A DNA stretch of 64,000 bases, taken from NCBI RefSeq assembly GCF_963576615.1, contig NC_088717.1, forward strand, positions 30,545,213-30,609,212, read 5' to 3'. The notes beneath the pieces were generated by a model. That model saw nothing but the letters and a program-made list of their open reading frames with translations, did no database searches and had not been told where the DNA came from. Of this stretch, positions 35,003-46,439 are shown piece by piece. How positions within the stretch are numbered: the first letter of the stretch is position 1; each line of letters begins with the position of its first letter. This DNA comes from Watersipora subatra (lineage: Eukaryota > Bryozoa > Gymnolaemata > Cheilostomatida > Watersiporidae). Made by a program: the position numbers and the translations under genes.

Positions 35003-36738
35003 AAGGCATAATTATAGCCTATTCATAAGGCATAATTGACTAGTTATAATTATAGCTTATTCATAAGGCATAATTGACTAGTTATAATTATAGCCTATTC
35101 ATAAGGCATAACTGACCAGTTATAATATTAGCCTATTCATAAGGCATAATTGACTTGTTATAATTATAGCCTATTCATAAGGCATAATTGACTAGTTATA
35201 ATTATAGCCTATTCATGAGGCATAATTGACTAGTTATAATTATAGCCTATTCATAAAGCATAATTGACTAGTTATAATTATAGCCTATTCATAAGGCATA
35301 ATTGACTAGTTATAATTATAGCTTATTCATAAGGCATAATTGACTAGTTATAATTATAGCCTATTCATAAGGCATAATTGACTAGTTATAATTATAGCCT
35401 ATTCATAAGGCATAACTGACTAGTTATAATTATAGCCTATTCATGAGGCATAATTGACTAGTTATAGTTATACCCTATTCATAAGGCATAATTGACTAGT
35501 TATAATTATAGCCTATTCATAAGGCGCAATCGACTAGTTATAATTATAGCCTATTCATAAGACATAATTGACTAGTTATAATTATAGCTTATTCATGAGG
35601 CATAATTGACTAGTTATAATTATAGCCTATTCATAAGACATAATTGACTAGTTATAATTATAGCCTATTCATAAGGCATAATTGACTAGTTATAATTATA
35701 GCCTATTCATAAGGCATAATTGACTAGTTATAATTATAGCCTATTCATAAGGCATAATTGACTAGTTATAATTATAGCTTATTCATAAGGCATAATTGAC
35801 TAGTTATAATTATAGCTTATTCATAAGGCATAATTGACTAGTTATAATTATAGCCTATTCATAAGGCATAATTGACTAGTTGTAATAATAGCCTATTCAT
35901 AAGGCATAATTGACTAGTTATAATTATAGCCTATTCATGAGGCATAATTGACTAGTTATAATTATAGCCTATTCATAAGGTATAATTGACTAGTTATAAT
36001 TATAGCCTATTCATAAGGCATAATTGACTAGTTATAATTATAGCCTATTCATAAGGCATAATTGACTAGTTATAATTATAGCCTATTCATAAGGCATAAT
36101 TGACTAGTTATAATTTAAGCCTATTCATAAGGCATAATTGACTAGTTATAATTATAGCCTATTCTATTCATAAGGCATAATTGACTAGTTATAATTATAG
36201 CCTATTCATAAGGCATAATTGACTAGTTATAATTATAGCCTATTCATAAGGCATAATTGACTAGTTATAATTATAGCCTATTCATGAGGCATAATTGACT
36301 AGTTATAATTATAGCCTATTCATAAGGCATAATTGACTAGTTATAATTATAGCCTATTCATAAGGCATAATTGACTAGTTATAATTATAGCCTATTCATA
36401 AGGCATAATTGACTAGTTATAATTATAGCCTATTCATGAGGCATAATTGACTAGTTATAATTATAGCCTATTCATAAGGCATAATTGACTAGTTATAATT
36501 ATAGCCTATTCATAAGGCATAATTGACTAGTTATAATTATAGCCTATTCATGAGGCATAATTGACTAGTTATAATTATAGCCTATTCGTAAGGCATAATT
36601 GACTAGTTGTAATTATAGCCTATTCATAAGGCATAATTGACTAGTTATAATTATAGCCTATTCATAAGGCATAATTGACTAGTTATAATTATAGCCTATT
36701 CATAAGGCATAATTGACTAGTTATAATTATAGCCTATT
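35003..36738. repeat. 38-bp minisatellite, ~45 copies
   Basis: The unit is gcctattcataaggcataat followed by tgactagttataattata. Very uniform, with scattered single-base variants (catgagg, cataaga). The unit contains the palindromes actagt and ataattat. It lies 1 kb upstream of B4GAT1. Confidence 0.97.
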
Positions 36739-36952
36739 GGAAACTGGGTAAGCAACTGCTTTACAGACTAACTTTGGCAACTCATCAGTCACGGCTAGTT
36801 GTATGCAAGTGTCATGGCCTTTGCTTTATTAAACTTTTATGTAGATACAAGAACAGGCAATATTAAAAAACCGACCGAAATAAAATAATATGTACATGTA
36901 ATGTATAATATTGATGTTTTTTTTAAAAACTATAATAGGTTGACTGTGTGAC

Positions 36953-37020
36953 TGGTGACTGTGTTGACTACTTTAGCTCAGCTGCAAGCATCTCAGCTAA
37001 AGTAGTCAACACAGTCACCA
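36953..37020. other. Perfect hairpin with 26-bp arms
   Basis: tggtgactgtgttgactact then ttagct is exactly inverted at 36995-37020, with a 16-nt loop containing cagctgcaagcatctc. The surrounding 36740-37600 shows no gene. Confidence 0.9.
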
Positions 37021-37609
37021 TTGGTGGGCTGAGCATTTTTAGTTGAAAAATTGAAATTGGTACAAAAGGAAGAGTATAAACCTCATTGTTCCAGCTTCTA
37101 AACATTTGCTCATGAGAGGTCCACAGCGGCTATTGAAAAAACAGCTATAGAAGATAAGTCAAGTTCAGTTGCAATGAAAAAATTCATTCCTGCGATAAGA
37201 ACCACCAGCAAGATGTTTTTCCTCTTTGCAATATCTATGAACATTGAAGATAGGCAAAAGTGGTTTTACGTTTGCAAAAGGACTGTTATGCGGTTTACTT
37301 GAGGAATTACTAGAACAATTACTGTACAGTGCCCTAGCCAATGTATTAGCATTGCATCAGCCTTGTAGCAGCCTTGCATCAGCTAACACAGTCATTATAG
37401 AATTAAATCACATCACTCGTCGCACCATAACGCACACTTGATTGTGTAAAAATTTTCTTTAAAGAATGGTGTGCCGTTTAATATGGTGCATACTGTGTGT
37501 GCACTAAGTCACGCACAGGGTGACACCGAGTCACAAACAGCTTTTACTAACTTTTACCAACCGAGTCACCAAGGCTTTTATTTCAACTGCCGTTCAGGCC
37601 GTTCGTTAT

Positions 37610-38910
37610 TTCAGGCCGTTCCATCTATGGACTGCCTGATTCTTGTTTGACTGTCGAGACTTACAGCAGTGCGGGACTGAGAAAAGAACAAGGCGATGAG
37701 AGTTTATTTTAACTTGAGTTATTTTAACTTTGTCATTAATATTGTTTTATGATTTTGTTAATTGTGTATTTTAATGGTTGACAAAGAATTTTTTAGTGAA
37801 AAATATCAGTATTGCTTGTAATAATGTAATGGCTTTGATAAGCCCGGCTTTTCTAATCGCTATGTGTTGCTGTATGGAAATATCATGAAAACAACATACC
37901 TACAGGGAATGCAGCCAGATCACAAGATAAGCAAACAATACATACAAGCAGAAAAATGCTCAGACATCAAAAGATCCAATAATTAGAAACGGCAGAAAAA
38001 ATTAAATTAAAGCCTTCAAAATTGAAGGAGCACCAAGAAACTACCAAAGAAACATTAGAGGCGAATCAAATGATTACACCTATACATATCTGTCCTTCTC
38101 TGCCAGACATGACCTAGATACCAAAAGTAAGTCACGAGCTCCACCCTACACGTCTACATCATTTACACTAGCTGAAGATTTACGCAAACAAAATATCTTC
38201 GCACAACTGACAAAGCATTGAACCTGAACACTCAACCTACTGCACAGACTAGCCTTCCCGCATGCTAGATATCTATAAAAAAAAACAGCCCGATGACTCC
38301 GCCTCCTTCCAAGGGCCTGCTTAGGCGCTTTTCACTCTAGCTGCTGAAGAGCCTCTCTCCATCGCCTGCCTGTGGAATCTTTTTCCTCCACCACATGCCA
38401 AAACTGTTTAGCTATGTCACAACTCTCATTTGACTGTCGTGACTCCAAGCCATACACAGGCCTGCCAACTCTCACGCATTGCGTGTGAGACTCGCGCAAT
38501 CACATCAGAGAAAAAATGAAAATGAGTGAGAAATGCGTGAGATTCTTGCCCCAATTTCCACAATTTTATATATACTATCATTGATACAGCAAATGCCCTA
38601 AAACCAAATCTCAAACATTGCCTTACTCTTGGGTTGGCAGGCCTGGCCATACAAGACTAAGCAAACAAACATGGACGACTGTTCGAACAAGGATGTAATT
38701 TTCCTTACCTATTCTAACCTTTTGTCATTAATATTGTTTAGAATTTTCTTAGTTGATTATTTTAATTGTTTGGCTTACAGAATAAAGAAGTAACTTTTAC
38801 TGGTAAATACCAGTATTGCTTACAATAGCTTAACACCTTCACTAGTACCTGAACCAGTAATAATCAAATTAGTTTTCACAAGCAATACCAAAAATGCACA
38901 AACTGAACAT
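37610..38910 (+). mobile_element. LTR-like fossil, two diverged direct copies
   Basis: A first copy at about 37610-37870 and a second at about 38410-38910 share atttgactgtcg, ttgtcattaatattgtt and a cagtattgctt end, with AATAAA-type signals. The second copy is interrupted by a 189-bp hAT-type MITE. Sequence resembling the stretch just after the first copy recurs near 40140. The arrangement suggests a broken, old LTR-type element, but no gene of such an element is recognisable. The family is uncertain. Confidence 0.3.
38457..38645. mobile_element. 189-bp hAT-type MITE, CAGGCCTGCCAAC family
   Basis: Inverted ends CAGGCCTGCCAAC and GTTGGCAGGCCTG. The 8-bp GCCATACA is duplicated on both sides (38449-38456, 38646-38653). 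A partial relative, including cctgccaacccaagagtggg, lies at about 47484-47545. Confidence 0.88.
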
Positions 38911-39378
38911 ACGATAGTCGAAATAAAATAACATGACAAACCAATTTTAACAATGGTGTAGAGTGTGGATTCGGATTCGTTATGCATAACATACTATATC
39001 CATATCTACCCATCCAGCTATCATCTAACTACCCATCACATTGTTCAGCTATCATCAAATCAGCCTAGTAATATGGAAGCCAACTTTCATGGAAAACCAA
39101 TGCAATGAAGCAAGGATCGGCCAACTACGAAGTCAAGAACTACAATGGAGCGTGGAGACATTGGTTTTAACCTCAGCGCAACTTTATATATATAAATATT
39201 TAATATATAAATAGCTTAAACCCTTCATTAGTGCCCGAATCAGTTCTAATCAAATTAATTACGGACCATTACGTATAACATAATTTCTTCCCTAACCACC
39301 TAGGATAACTGGTGGGCTAGTACGGATGATATATCGACTGAATGAAGTTTGTATAGCCAAACCGACGCATAGCTCGAC

Positions 39379-39502
39379 CACGGGCTAACCGAGTCACGCT
39401 CTCATGGATTTTCGCCACGCACATTCAAAACAAAACAACAGTTGTTTTTGTTTTGTATGTGCGTGGCGAAAATCCTTGAGTACGTGACCCGGCTAACCCG
39501 TG
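39379..39502. mobile_element. 124-bp palindromic hAT-type MITE, copy 2
   Basis: Same family as 18143-18262: cacgggctaaccgagtcacg on the left, acgtgacccggctaacccgt then g on the right. The flanks agctcgac and tgctcgac match at seven positions, a slightly decayed 8-bp duplication. Confidence 0.85.
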
Positions 39503-39536
39503 TGCTCGACGCAGTTTGCCAACGATAGTCTTATCC

Positions 39537-41123
39537 GGACGAGTATAACTGGAGTGGCTCAGAACCTAGTCACGTGACGGGGAAATTTTCTGTTTTTGTC
39601 TAATATTTAATCTCATGCCAAATCTTACTAATTTTTTCGCGATTTATATTTTTTTTTACATTTCTCTATTTTTCTATACATTTTCCAAATACCTCTCTGT
39701 GTACAATAATCTTATGCAAGATTCTGCAACTATTTATGCACATTTTTGCATAATAATAAAAACCATCGGTTGTCACTTCACAACCATAGCTGACATAAGA
39801 ATAGTAGAGTATTGTGTCACCCGCGTTAAATTTTTTTAAAAAATGACCATACTAATAATTACTAACTTGGAATCTAAATACTCAATCAATTCAGCTTGCA
39901 TATATATATACACTATATATATATATATACTCAGCTCAATCAACGATCTTATTATCCTCTTATAGAAATCATATTATTGTAGCCACTATCAATTTTATTC
40001 TCAATTATCATATTATACCACATTATATTAGCTTTAATTTTTAATTATGAGGTCAACAGAACAGTATTTTCTCATGAAAACCTCAATAAATAATATTCAC
40101 AAACAAACAATATCTTATCTTATATTTCTTAACAGTGTTGTATGGAAATACTTCGAAAACAAGATACCAGCAGGGAATGTAAAGATACATTAAAAGATTA
40201 AACATCAATCTTGGAAACTGCTGCGTCAACACCACGTCAAGACCGCCAAAGGAATTTGGGATACAATTACATCTACCAACCATGACCAAGCACAACCAAA
40301 GATAACTGAGCTTACCCTGAGTCAGCACTTTTCCATTACATAACACAGCGCCAATCAATGTTATGCAATCCCAGTTTCAAGACACAGATATAGCGCTAAT
40401 CAGATGACGGCTCAGAGACAGCGTTCCCTCCAATGGACTTACTCCTACAACACAAAGATATAATACGAACATTATACGTACCGTCCTCAGGCTATCCTGA
40501 ATGCCTATAAAAGCTAACAATTTCTAGTAGCTCATCCTCTTTTGACAGTGACACTTGTAGACGTACAAGCCGAGCTTAAGAGCAGATACAGCTAGCTGTT
40601 GGCGTAAGAGATTATTTTATTTAGTTTTCACCGCTTGCTATCTATCTTATATTCTAGAATTTTGCTACTTGTGTATTAGGCTTTGGTTCATAATAATAAA
40701 AGATATTCTGATTGCTATACCAAACATCTGAGAGTTAGCATAGTTGAGGCTTGCACAAAGATCTGGGTCAGGTACCATACTCACGCTCTTTGCAACCATT
40801 GAATAAGCAAGGCTGCTTGCCTAGCCTAATTAACCACAACAAGCATAGTTTAGATTGAAGTAGAACTTGTGGTTATTAATCATTGATGTTAGTGTGGTAT
40901 TCAGGTAAGGCAAATTACCTAAAAAACCATATAACAACAGTATTGGGTTATTAGTAGTGGGTTATTGCAATATTGCTGTGATAGAATATAGCATTGTGGC
41001 CAGTGTCTAATATTAATCATGATACATGATTAAATCCAACTGGGCATGTGCAAGACATGTGACAAAAACAGAAAATTCCCCGTCAAGTGACCAGGTTCTG
41101 AGCCACTCCAGTTATACTCGTCC
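39537..41123. mobile_element. Mutator-like non-autonomous element with 9-bp duplication
   Basis: Ends of about 65 bp: GGACGAGTATAACTGGAGTG, then gctcagaacct and gaaaattttctgttttt, inverted at the right end. The 9-bp GTCTTATCC flanks both sides exactly (39528-39536, 41124-41132), the size used by Mutator-like elements. The interior is AT-rich with a (TA)n run near 39900 and an LTR-like fossil at 40490-40930. No transposase seen. Confidence 0.8.
40490..40930 (+). mobile_element. LTR-like fossil inside the Mutator-like element
   Basis: About 440 bp, with a TATA-like cctataaaagc near its start and aataataaaagat near its middle. A diverged inverted relative is at 41800-42260. Old and broken; assignment to an LTR family is tentative. 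Confidence 0.3.
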
Positions 41124-41269
41124 GTCTTATCCATTTAACTAAAAATCCTTGGAAGGGCAAAGGTCATTCGCGAGTACAGAAATCCGGCCGACGCCATTTT
41201 CAGGTAGCGTATGAGTTAATTTCATTGTGTTCAATGTGAGAAAGAAATCTAATTTCAGATTTAACAGCT

Positions 41270-42958
41270 ATGGAAGATCACGAATACACTGCTAAATCAA
41301 AGGAACAGACTACTGAGATTACTACTAATAATTTATGTAAGAGAGAGAAGGGTGTAGGCGCACAGTGCTATTGCTATTCCATGAACTGCAAAAACTGCAA
41401 TAATGGACTTTTAAAGGAAAAAGCATGACATTTCACAAGTGAGTCACTTCTACTACTAGTTATATTACTATTGCTCAAGTCTACGACTACTACTAGTTGT
41501 GCTACTATTAGTTAGTACTGCCACTAGTTAGTTCTAATACACTAGTCACTGGGTGAGTGAGAGCCGATCAATGTCACTACTGAGTGTACGAGTTTGACTG
41601 TATTTTGTCGGTGATTAGATAAATTTATAAGCTAGTGAGTGAAATGTTCTTCTTTCAGAACGAAGGTTTTTTATTATTCAAATTTGGAATTTTTTTTATA
41701 TTAATTATCTTGGAATTTCAAACCATTAGGTTATTTCTAAATACATGTATTTATATTTGAAGGAAATGTCTGTCGTGCCTATAATATTGTGATGTGTGGA
41801 GTTTAAAGAATTTACTCACTTGAACACCACACTAACATCAGTGATTAGTAATTACCCTGTCTCACTTTATCCAGACTATGCGTTTATGATTAATGTCTCA
41901 GAAGGCAAGCCGCCTTATTATGGATATCAAGAGTTGCAAGTTCAATTTATAAGACTTGACCCAGATTTTAGTGCAGGTCTAAATATGCTGATAATCAGAT
42001 GTCAGTGTAGCAATAGAAGTACTCTTTATTCTCATAAACCAAAACCTTAATACACAAAAAGCACAATTCTAAAATAAAGCAAAGCAACAATAAGTAATAA
42101 AGCTAAGTAATAAAGTATATCTTAAGTCGACATCTAGTTGAATCTGCTCTTAAGCTCTGTCTTGTACGTCTACAAGAGGTCACAGTCAAAAGAGAAAGAG
42201 AAAAGGGATGAACTACTATAAGTGTTCCTATTTATAGGCATTTGATTAGCCTGAGAGTAGATGTATAAGGGTTAAGGGTTGTGTCTTTCGGTTACTGTGG
42301 TTGGTCATTGAGAGATCACTGTCTTCTAGTACGTCGATGGAAATTCAGCAGATTAATGAGATGGTATATTCAAATTATTTTGTCAATGTCCGGCGTTTAG
42401 CTGGAAGGAGAATGAATTTCAGCTTCACTTGGCGGTTGATTCTTCTAAGTTTAGAGTTCTTAATTAGCTGGTTGCTGCATTTGAATTATTGAACTTTGGA
42501 TGCCTTCAGGAGTCTTGTTGTTGGTGTGGCTTGCTATCTGTACATCCCGTTGTGTGTATTGTGTGTACAACTTCTTGGCTTAATCCATTCTTTAGCAGTG
42601 TCTTCGTATTTCCAAGCAACAGCATAATGTATGTAAATCCAGTAATCTGTTCCATTCCGTGTCCGTATCCAGTTTTAGTGAAATGTCAATATATAACAAT
42701 ATCATTTATTGTTGTACCTGGATATAACTAGCAGTAAGGAGATAAGGGTAATAATACTATTGTTATTAACTAACTACTACAGTTTCTTTTTAATTTTTAG
42801 ATTTCCAAAAAAGCAACTAAAAACTCTCGTTATTTACATTGGCATCGCAACCGCAGAAGAGTGAATAAGCCTGATCCTTGAGCACTTATCTGCAACGAAC
42901 ATTTCAATGATCCATGTTTTGACAGCAGGTTAAAACGTTCGACTGAAGTCATTTAAAG
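41270..42958 (+). pseudogene. THAP-domain fragment, probably the N-terminus of a P-type transposase
   Basis: Exon 1 (41270-41438) runs from MEDHEYTAKSKEQ to the zinc-finger start CYCYSMNCKNCNNGLL. In the next frame it reads SMTFHK and stops at donor gtgagt. Exon 2 (42801-42958), after ttttttaatttttag, begins FPK, shifts frame, then reads SRYLHWHRNRRRVNKPD, a stop, and ALICNEHFNDPCFDSR. Together these show the C-x4-C, FHKFP, W and C-x2-H pattern of a THAP domain, the DNA-binding module of P transposases and of some host genes. Two frameshifts and one stop are visible, and an LTR-like fossil sits in the intron. A same-strand P-type C-terminus 3 kb downstream suggests one decayed element. Confidence 0.62.
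41800..42260 (-). mobile_element. LTR-like fossil, inverted relative of 40490-40930
   Basis: Shares gtagacgtacaag, gagcttaagagcaga and the 'tgatgttagtgtggt' segment with the previous entry, in the opposite orientation. It lies in the gap between the two halves of a THAP domain. Old and broken. Confidence 0.3.
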
Positions 42959-45459
42959 GTAATATTTTTTAATGTTGAATGATACTTTTCAATGATTGAA
43001 TTTTAAACCATATTGTCAAGCACAGTGCTGCTAGGTTGCTCAACTTAAGTAGATATATCTAAAAAGAATTTAGAGACCTCAAACAGCACGCAAAACAGTT
43101 CTGGGACATCCTCGTTTTTGGGATTTAAAGATGTGGTTGCCTCAAATTTGAGTTGATCTTAAAAGAAAGCATTTTTTTCTCTATCAGTTGATATGTTGTT
43201 TGTTGTGTTAGGCAATCTCATTGCCAAGATATTTGAAGATTAAAATCGAAAAAATCTGTTCGTCGTAAAGACGCGCAGGCCAAAAAACATGCCCAGACTT
43301 GCCCAAAATGATGTCACGGGTGAATTTATCTGTCAATATATCTCGTATTCACATCGGCTATTTGCGATAAAAGTCTAGTCCTACACGGCTCTATTGGCAT
43401 ATATTTTATTTTGTATTTGCTCATGTTGGTTAGAATAAAATTTTAAATCCAGCTACAGATACATTATTGTGAATGTTTCAAAGGCCTCAAATAACGAAAA
43501 TTGAAAATTTGTCTTACTCACTTTCTCTAAATGCTGTGTAAACATGTGAGTACCGACTACCAATTCTACCGGTCTACGGTAATTCTGTCAAGTTAACTGT
43601 AGAATAAGGTCTTTGTATCAGCACACTTCCGCGCTACCCACACTAACGATATACAGCCTCCCAAAAGCCCCGCCCACATTATGTCCGTCGCCTATCCTTG
43701 GGGCGGGGCTGTATATCATTGCCAACACTGAAAACTAGTTTCTTACTACCTTTGAAAATAATATACATAGGGATAGTGTTTTAAGGATGAGAAGTCTGCT
43801 GCAAACTGGATTTGAACTCACATTCTCCAGTTCTGCGGACATCCATATACCATATCCAATTCACTACAATATTTTGCAAATCAAGTTTTGCATTATCTTC
43901 AACAATATTATTTTATTATATAACTTTTACAAGCAAAAACATTTTCATCTCAGCATAAAGCTTTTATTAAAAATATTCATCAAGTCGTGGCCACTCACAT
44001 AGTTTTAGCTGATACAATAAGATAAATTCATCTACTGCAACAAACTCAAACAAAACATCATGGTTTATGCAGCACACATTCAAGTCTCTCTTTCCCCTTT
44101 ATGGCAGTTTCCACACTGACAAAGCTGCTTCGGCTGGTGGGACGACATAAACATTCTGTAATCAGTAAAACAAATGCAATAAATATATGTCATTCATAGA
44201 TATGTCATTCTAAAGCGTATCTACTGAAAGCTTTCAAATTGAGAGTTTCATAGATTGCGAGTGTAATTTTAAAAACGATTAAACGTTTAACAAAGGCACA
44301 AGTACGCCAAGCCAACGACTCGGAGCTTTGGTTCTGGAAATTAAAGATTTGCATTGATCAATCGATTTTCTTCACTTTCTACAAGTGAAAAGTGAACATC
44401 TAAAGTCAAATCATAAATCTAATTTACTAGATAAAACTGCCACAGAAAATTTGAAGCAAATGTAGCTAGGAGAACCGATAAAAACCCATAAAACGATGAT
44501 TAGTGATAGCAAAAAGTTATAATTTTATTAATTATTACATGTATTAATGAGTACTAAAATATTACCTTTAGTATATTCATCAATCTAAGCCATTGTATTG
44601 CTAGATGCTAAAGATTAAAAAGAAGCCATCAAGAACTCACTGTACATACGTATCTCGCACGCGCAGGAAATTACATTTTAGCCTCAAACAGGAAAATATA
44701 ATCTGAATGTAAACTCAACAGGAAACTCTATAGGAAAGTCAAAGTAAAAAATAAATTTACCTCCATTCTCCGATCTTCCTCCGATCATTGGTAGAACTTT
44801 TGCTACCTGATGCCAAGAAAACTCGGAGTCACCTTCGCAGCAATTTTTACAATTATATTGTTCGCCAATAAAACGTGTCGATCGAGTAATTCATTAAAGT
44901 AACGATGTTAATTAATTTAGTAAATATCGATGTCCATGCGATTTAATAATAGAGTAAAATTCCTAAATTTGAGATCACAGCCAAAGCGTCTTACGAGTGA
45001 TAACATTTATTACGGCCCATATGAAAATTTCGCGCTGATGATTGGCTAAAGAAGTGACCTCATATTTATCGCTCGTGGTTTCTTTTCAGATACATTGCTT
45101 GTGACGTCACGAAAGAAGCACCCGCTGGAACGTGAGCTTTTTAAAAGAGGGCCCCATTCAAACGCATATATCTCTGGACAGGATTGGTCTACAAAGGCAA
45201 AAATGGCATCAAATTGTACCTGATGTTTAAGCCTTTTATGGGTCTTAATTTCATTAAATCGAATTTTTTTACGCAACCACATCTTTAATGTCAAACGCAT
45301 AAATTATGCTGTCCTTTTTATCGTGTGTTAACTGTGTAAATGTTTTTTTCATTTCCTAATTGTTGTAATAAAACTACATAATACCCCTGCAAATCATAAA
45401 TTCCAAATTGATAGCAATAACTTGCAATTTAGAACACAAAACATCTTTTTGAAACAAAA
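42959..45459. other. Non-coding spacer with repeat remnants
   Basis: No gene seen. Near 43150-43260 is a stretch related to the Tigger-type interiors (ttgttgtgttaggcaatctc). Near 43645-43722 is an inverted pair atatacagcc...ccccgccc / ggcggggctgtatat. The rest is AT-rich. Confidence 0.4.
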
Positions 45460-45641
45460 AAAATCAAAAACATCGATTTAAATTAAAAAAATTCAAATAA
45501 ATCAATATAAATCGATTTTTTTGATTTAAAAAAAATCATCGATTTTTAACAACCCTGCCTACAACACAACAGAGTAAGACATGGTGAATCTTTTTATATC
45601 AAATAACGGTAGTGTGAATCTTGTTGCAAGTCAACCTTTAA
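45460..45641. mobile_element. hAT terminal remnant joined to a TTAA MITE right end
   Basis: 45460-45557 is rich in atcgatttttttgattt and ends aacaaccctg, resembling the terminus of a hAT element. It joins directly to 45558-45641, the right end of the AGGTTGACTTGCA family (tgcaagtcaacctttaa, TTAA at 45638-45641). The rest of both elements is missing. Confidence 0.5.
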
Positions 45642-45851
45642 GTCTTATGCCTAAGATGGGTTATGAATGACTTCCAGTGAAAATTGCCACATTTTCATTT
45701 TACATAGCGATATGGTAGCATTTTGAGCTGTTTTATTTTCGCTTATTTTATTAGTTGTATTGTTGTATATTGAGGGTACTATTGTTTATGTGAATAAGAC
45801 ATTCATTTTTGTTGATTTTATGTAATTGTTATTATTGATGCTTTTGTTTAG

Positions 45852-46422
45852 ATGGTTGGAATAATAATCCTACTGTTGCTCAGTTTAAGGCTACCTTTCG
45901 CAAACTTATCAGCAAATGTGGTGCAGAATCAAATGCTAGTAAGACAGGTAATGTTACTGCTCAACACGAGATTCTCATCATACAGGCTACTCCAGAAGTT
46001 GATCAGTTTGTGGAGCTCAATGATTTCAGATGTCAAATTTCTGTTATAGGTAACAGTAATGTCTATATATGTAGCCGGCTACATTGTGCAAAAGCTAACT
46101 TAAGTGCTGTCATGACATTGGCCGTCAGTTGCTGGTTACCACTAAGTCAAGTATCCAGTACCGACATCTCTATACTCTACTCAAGCTACAAAACAATGGA
46201 GGATTGGTGCGTCCATCAGATGGTGTCATCAGGATCCTGGTAGTTGCAGATCAATACTTTCGTATTAATACAAAGCCAGATTCACTCCATTGTTTGGTGT
46301 ATTTTATCAGTAGTGTAGGATCTAGTGATGTGTTATGCTTTGGGAAACACCTTACGGATACGGCAGATGGCATATCCAACCACTGCGTCATTGATGAAAA
46401 ACCTTATTCAGTCGTTTTATGA
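45852..46422 (+). pseudogene. P-type transposase C-terminal fragment
   Basis: After acceptor ttttgtttag the frame reads GWNNNPTVAQFKATFRKLIS and continues to ELNDFRCQISVIG. Two frame changes later come YVAGYIVQKLT, then LYTLLKLQNNGGLVRPSDGV and IRILVVADQYFR. The NPT..QF, YVAGY and GGL..PS motifs in this order are those of P-element and THAP9-type transposase C-termini. It may belong to the same element as the THAP fragment at 41270. Broken and non-functional. Confidence 0.68.
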
Positions 46423-46439
46423 TCTCCGACAGCATCATT

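Noticed and set aside
35003-36738. Regular 38-bp array as a CRISPR-like array
   Set aside because: Units are contiguous with no unique spacers, and the context is an animal genome.
42301-42731. Two overlapping + ORFs of 63 and 80 codons
   Set aside because: No motifs, no splice context, and located in the gap of the THAP fragment.
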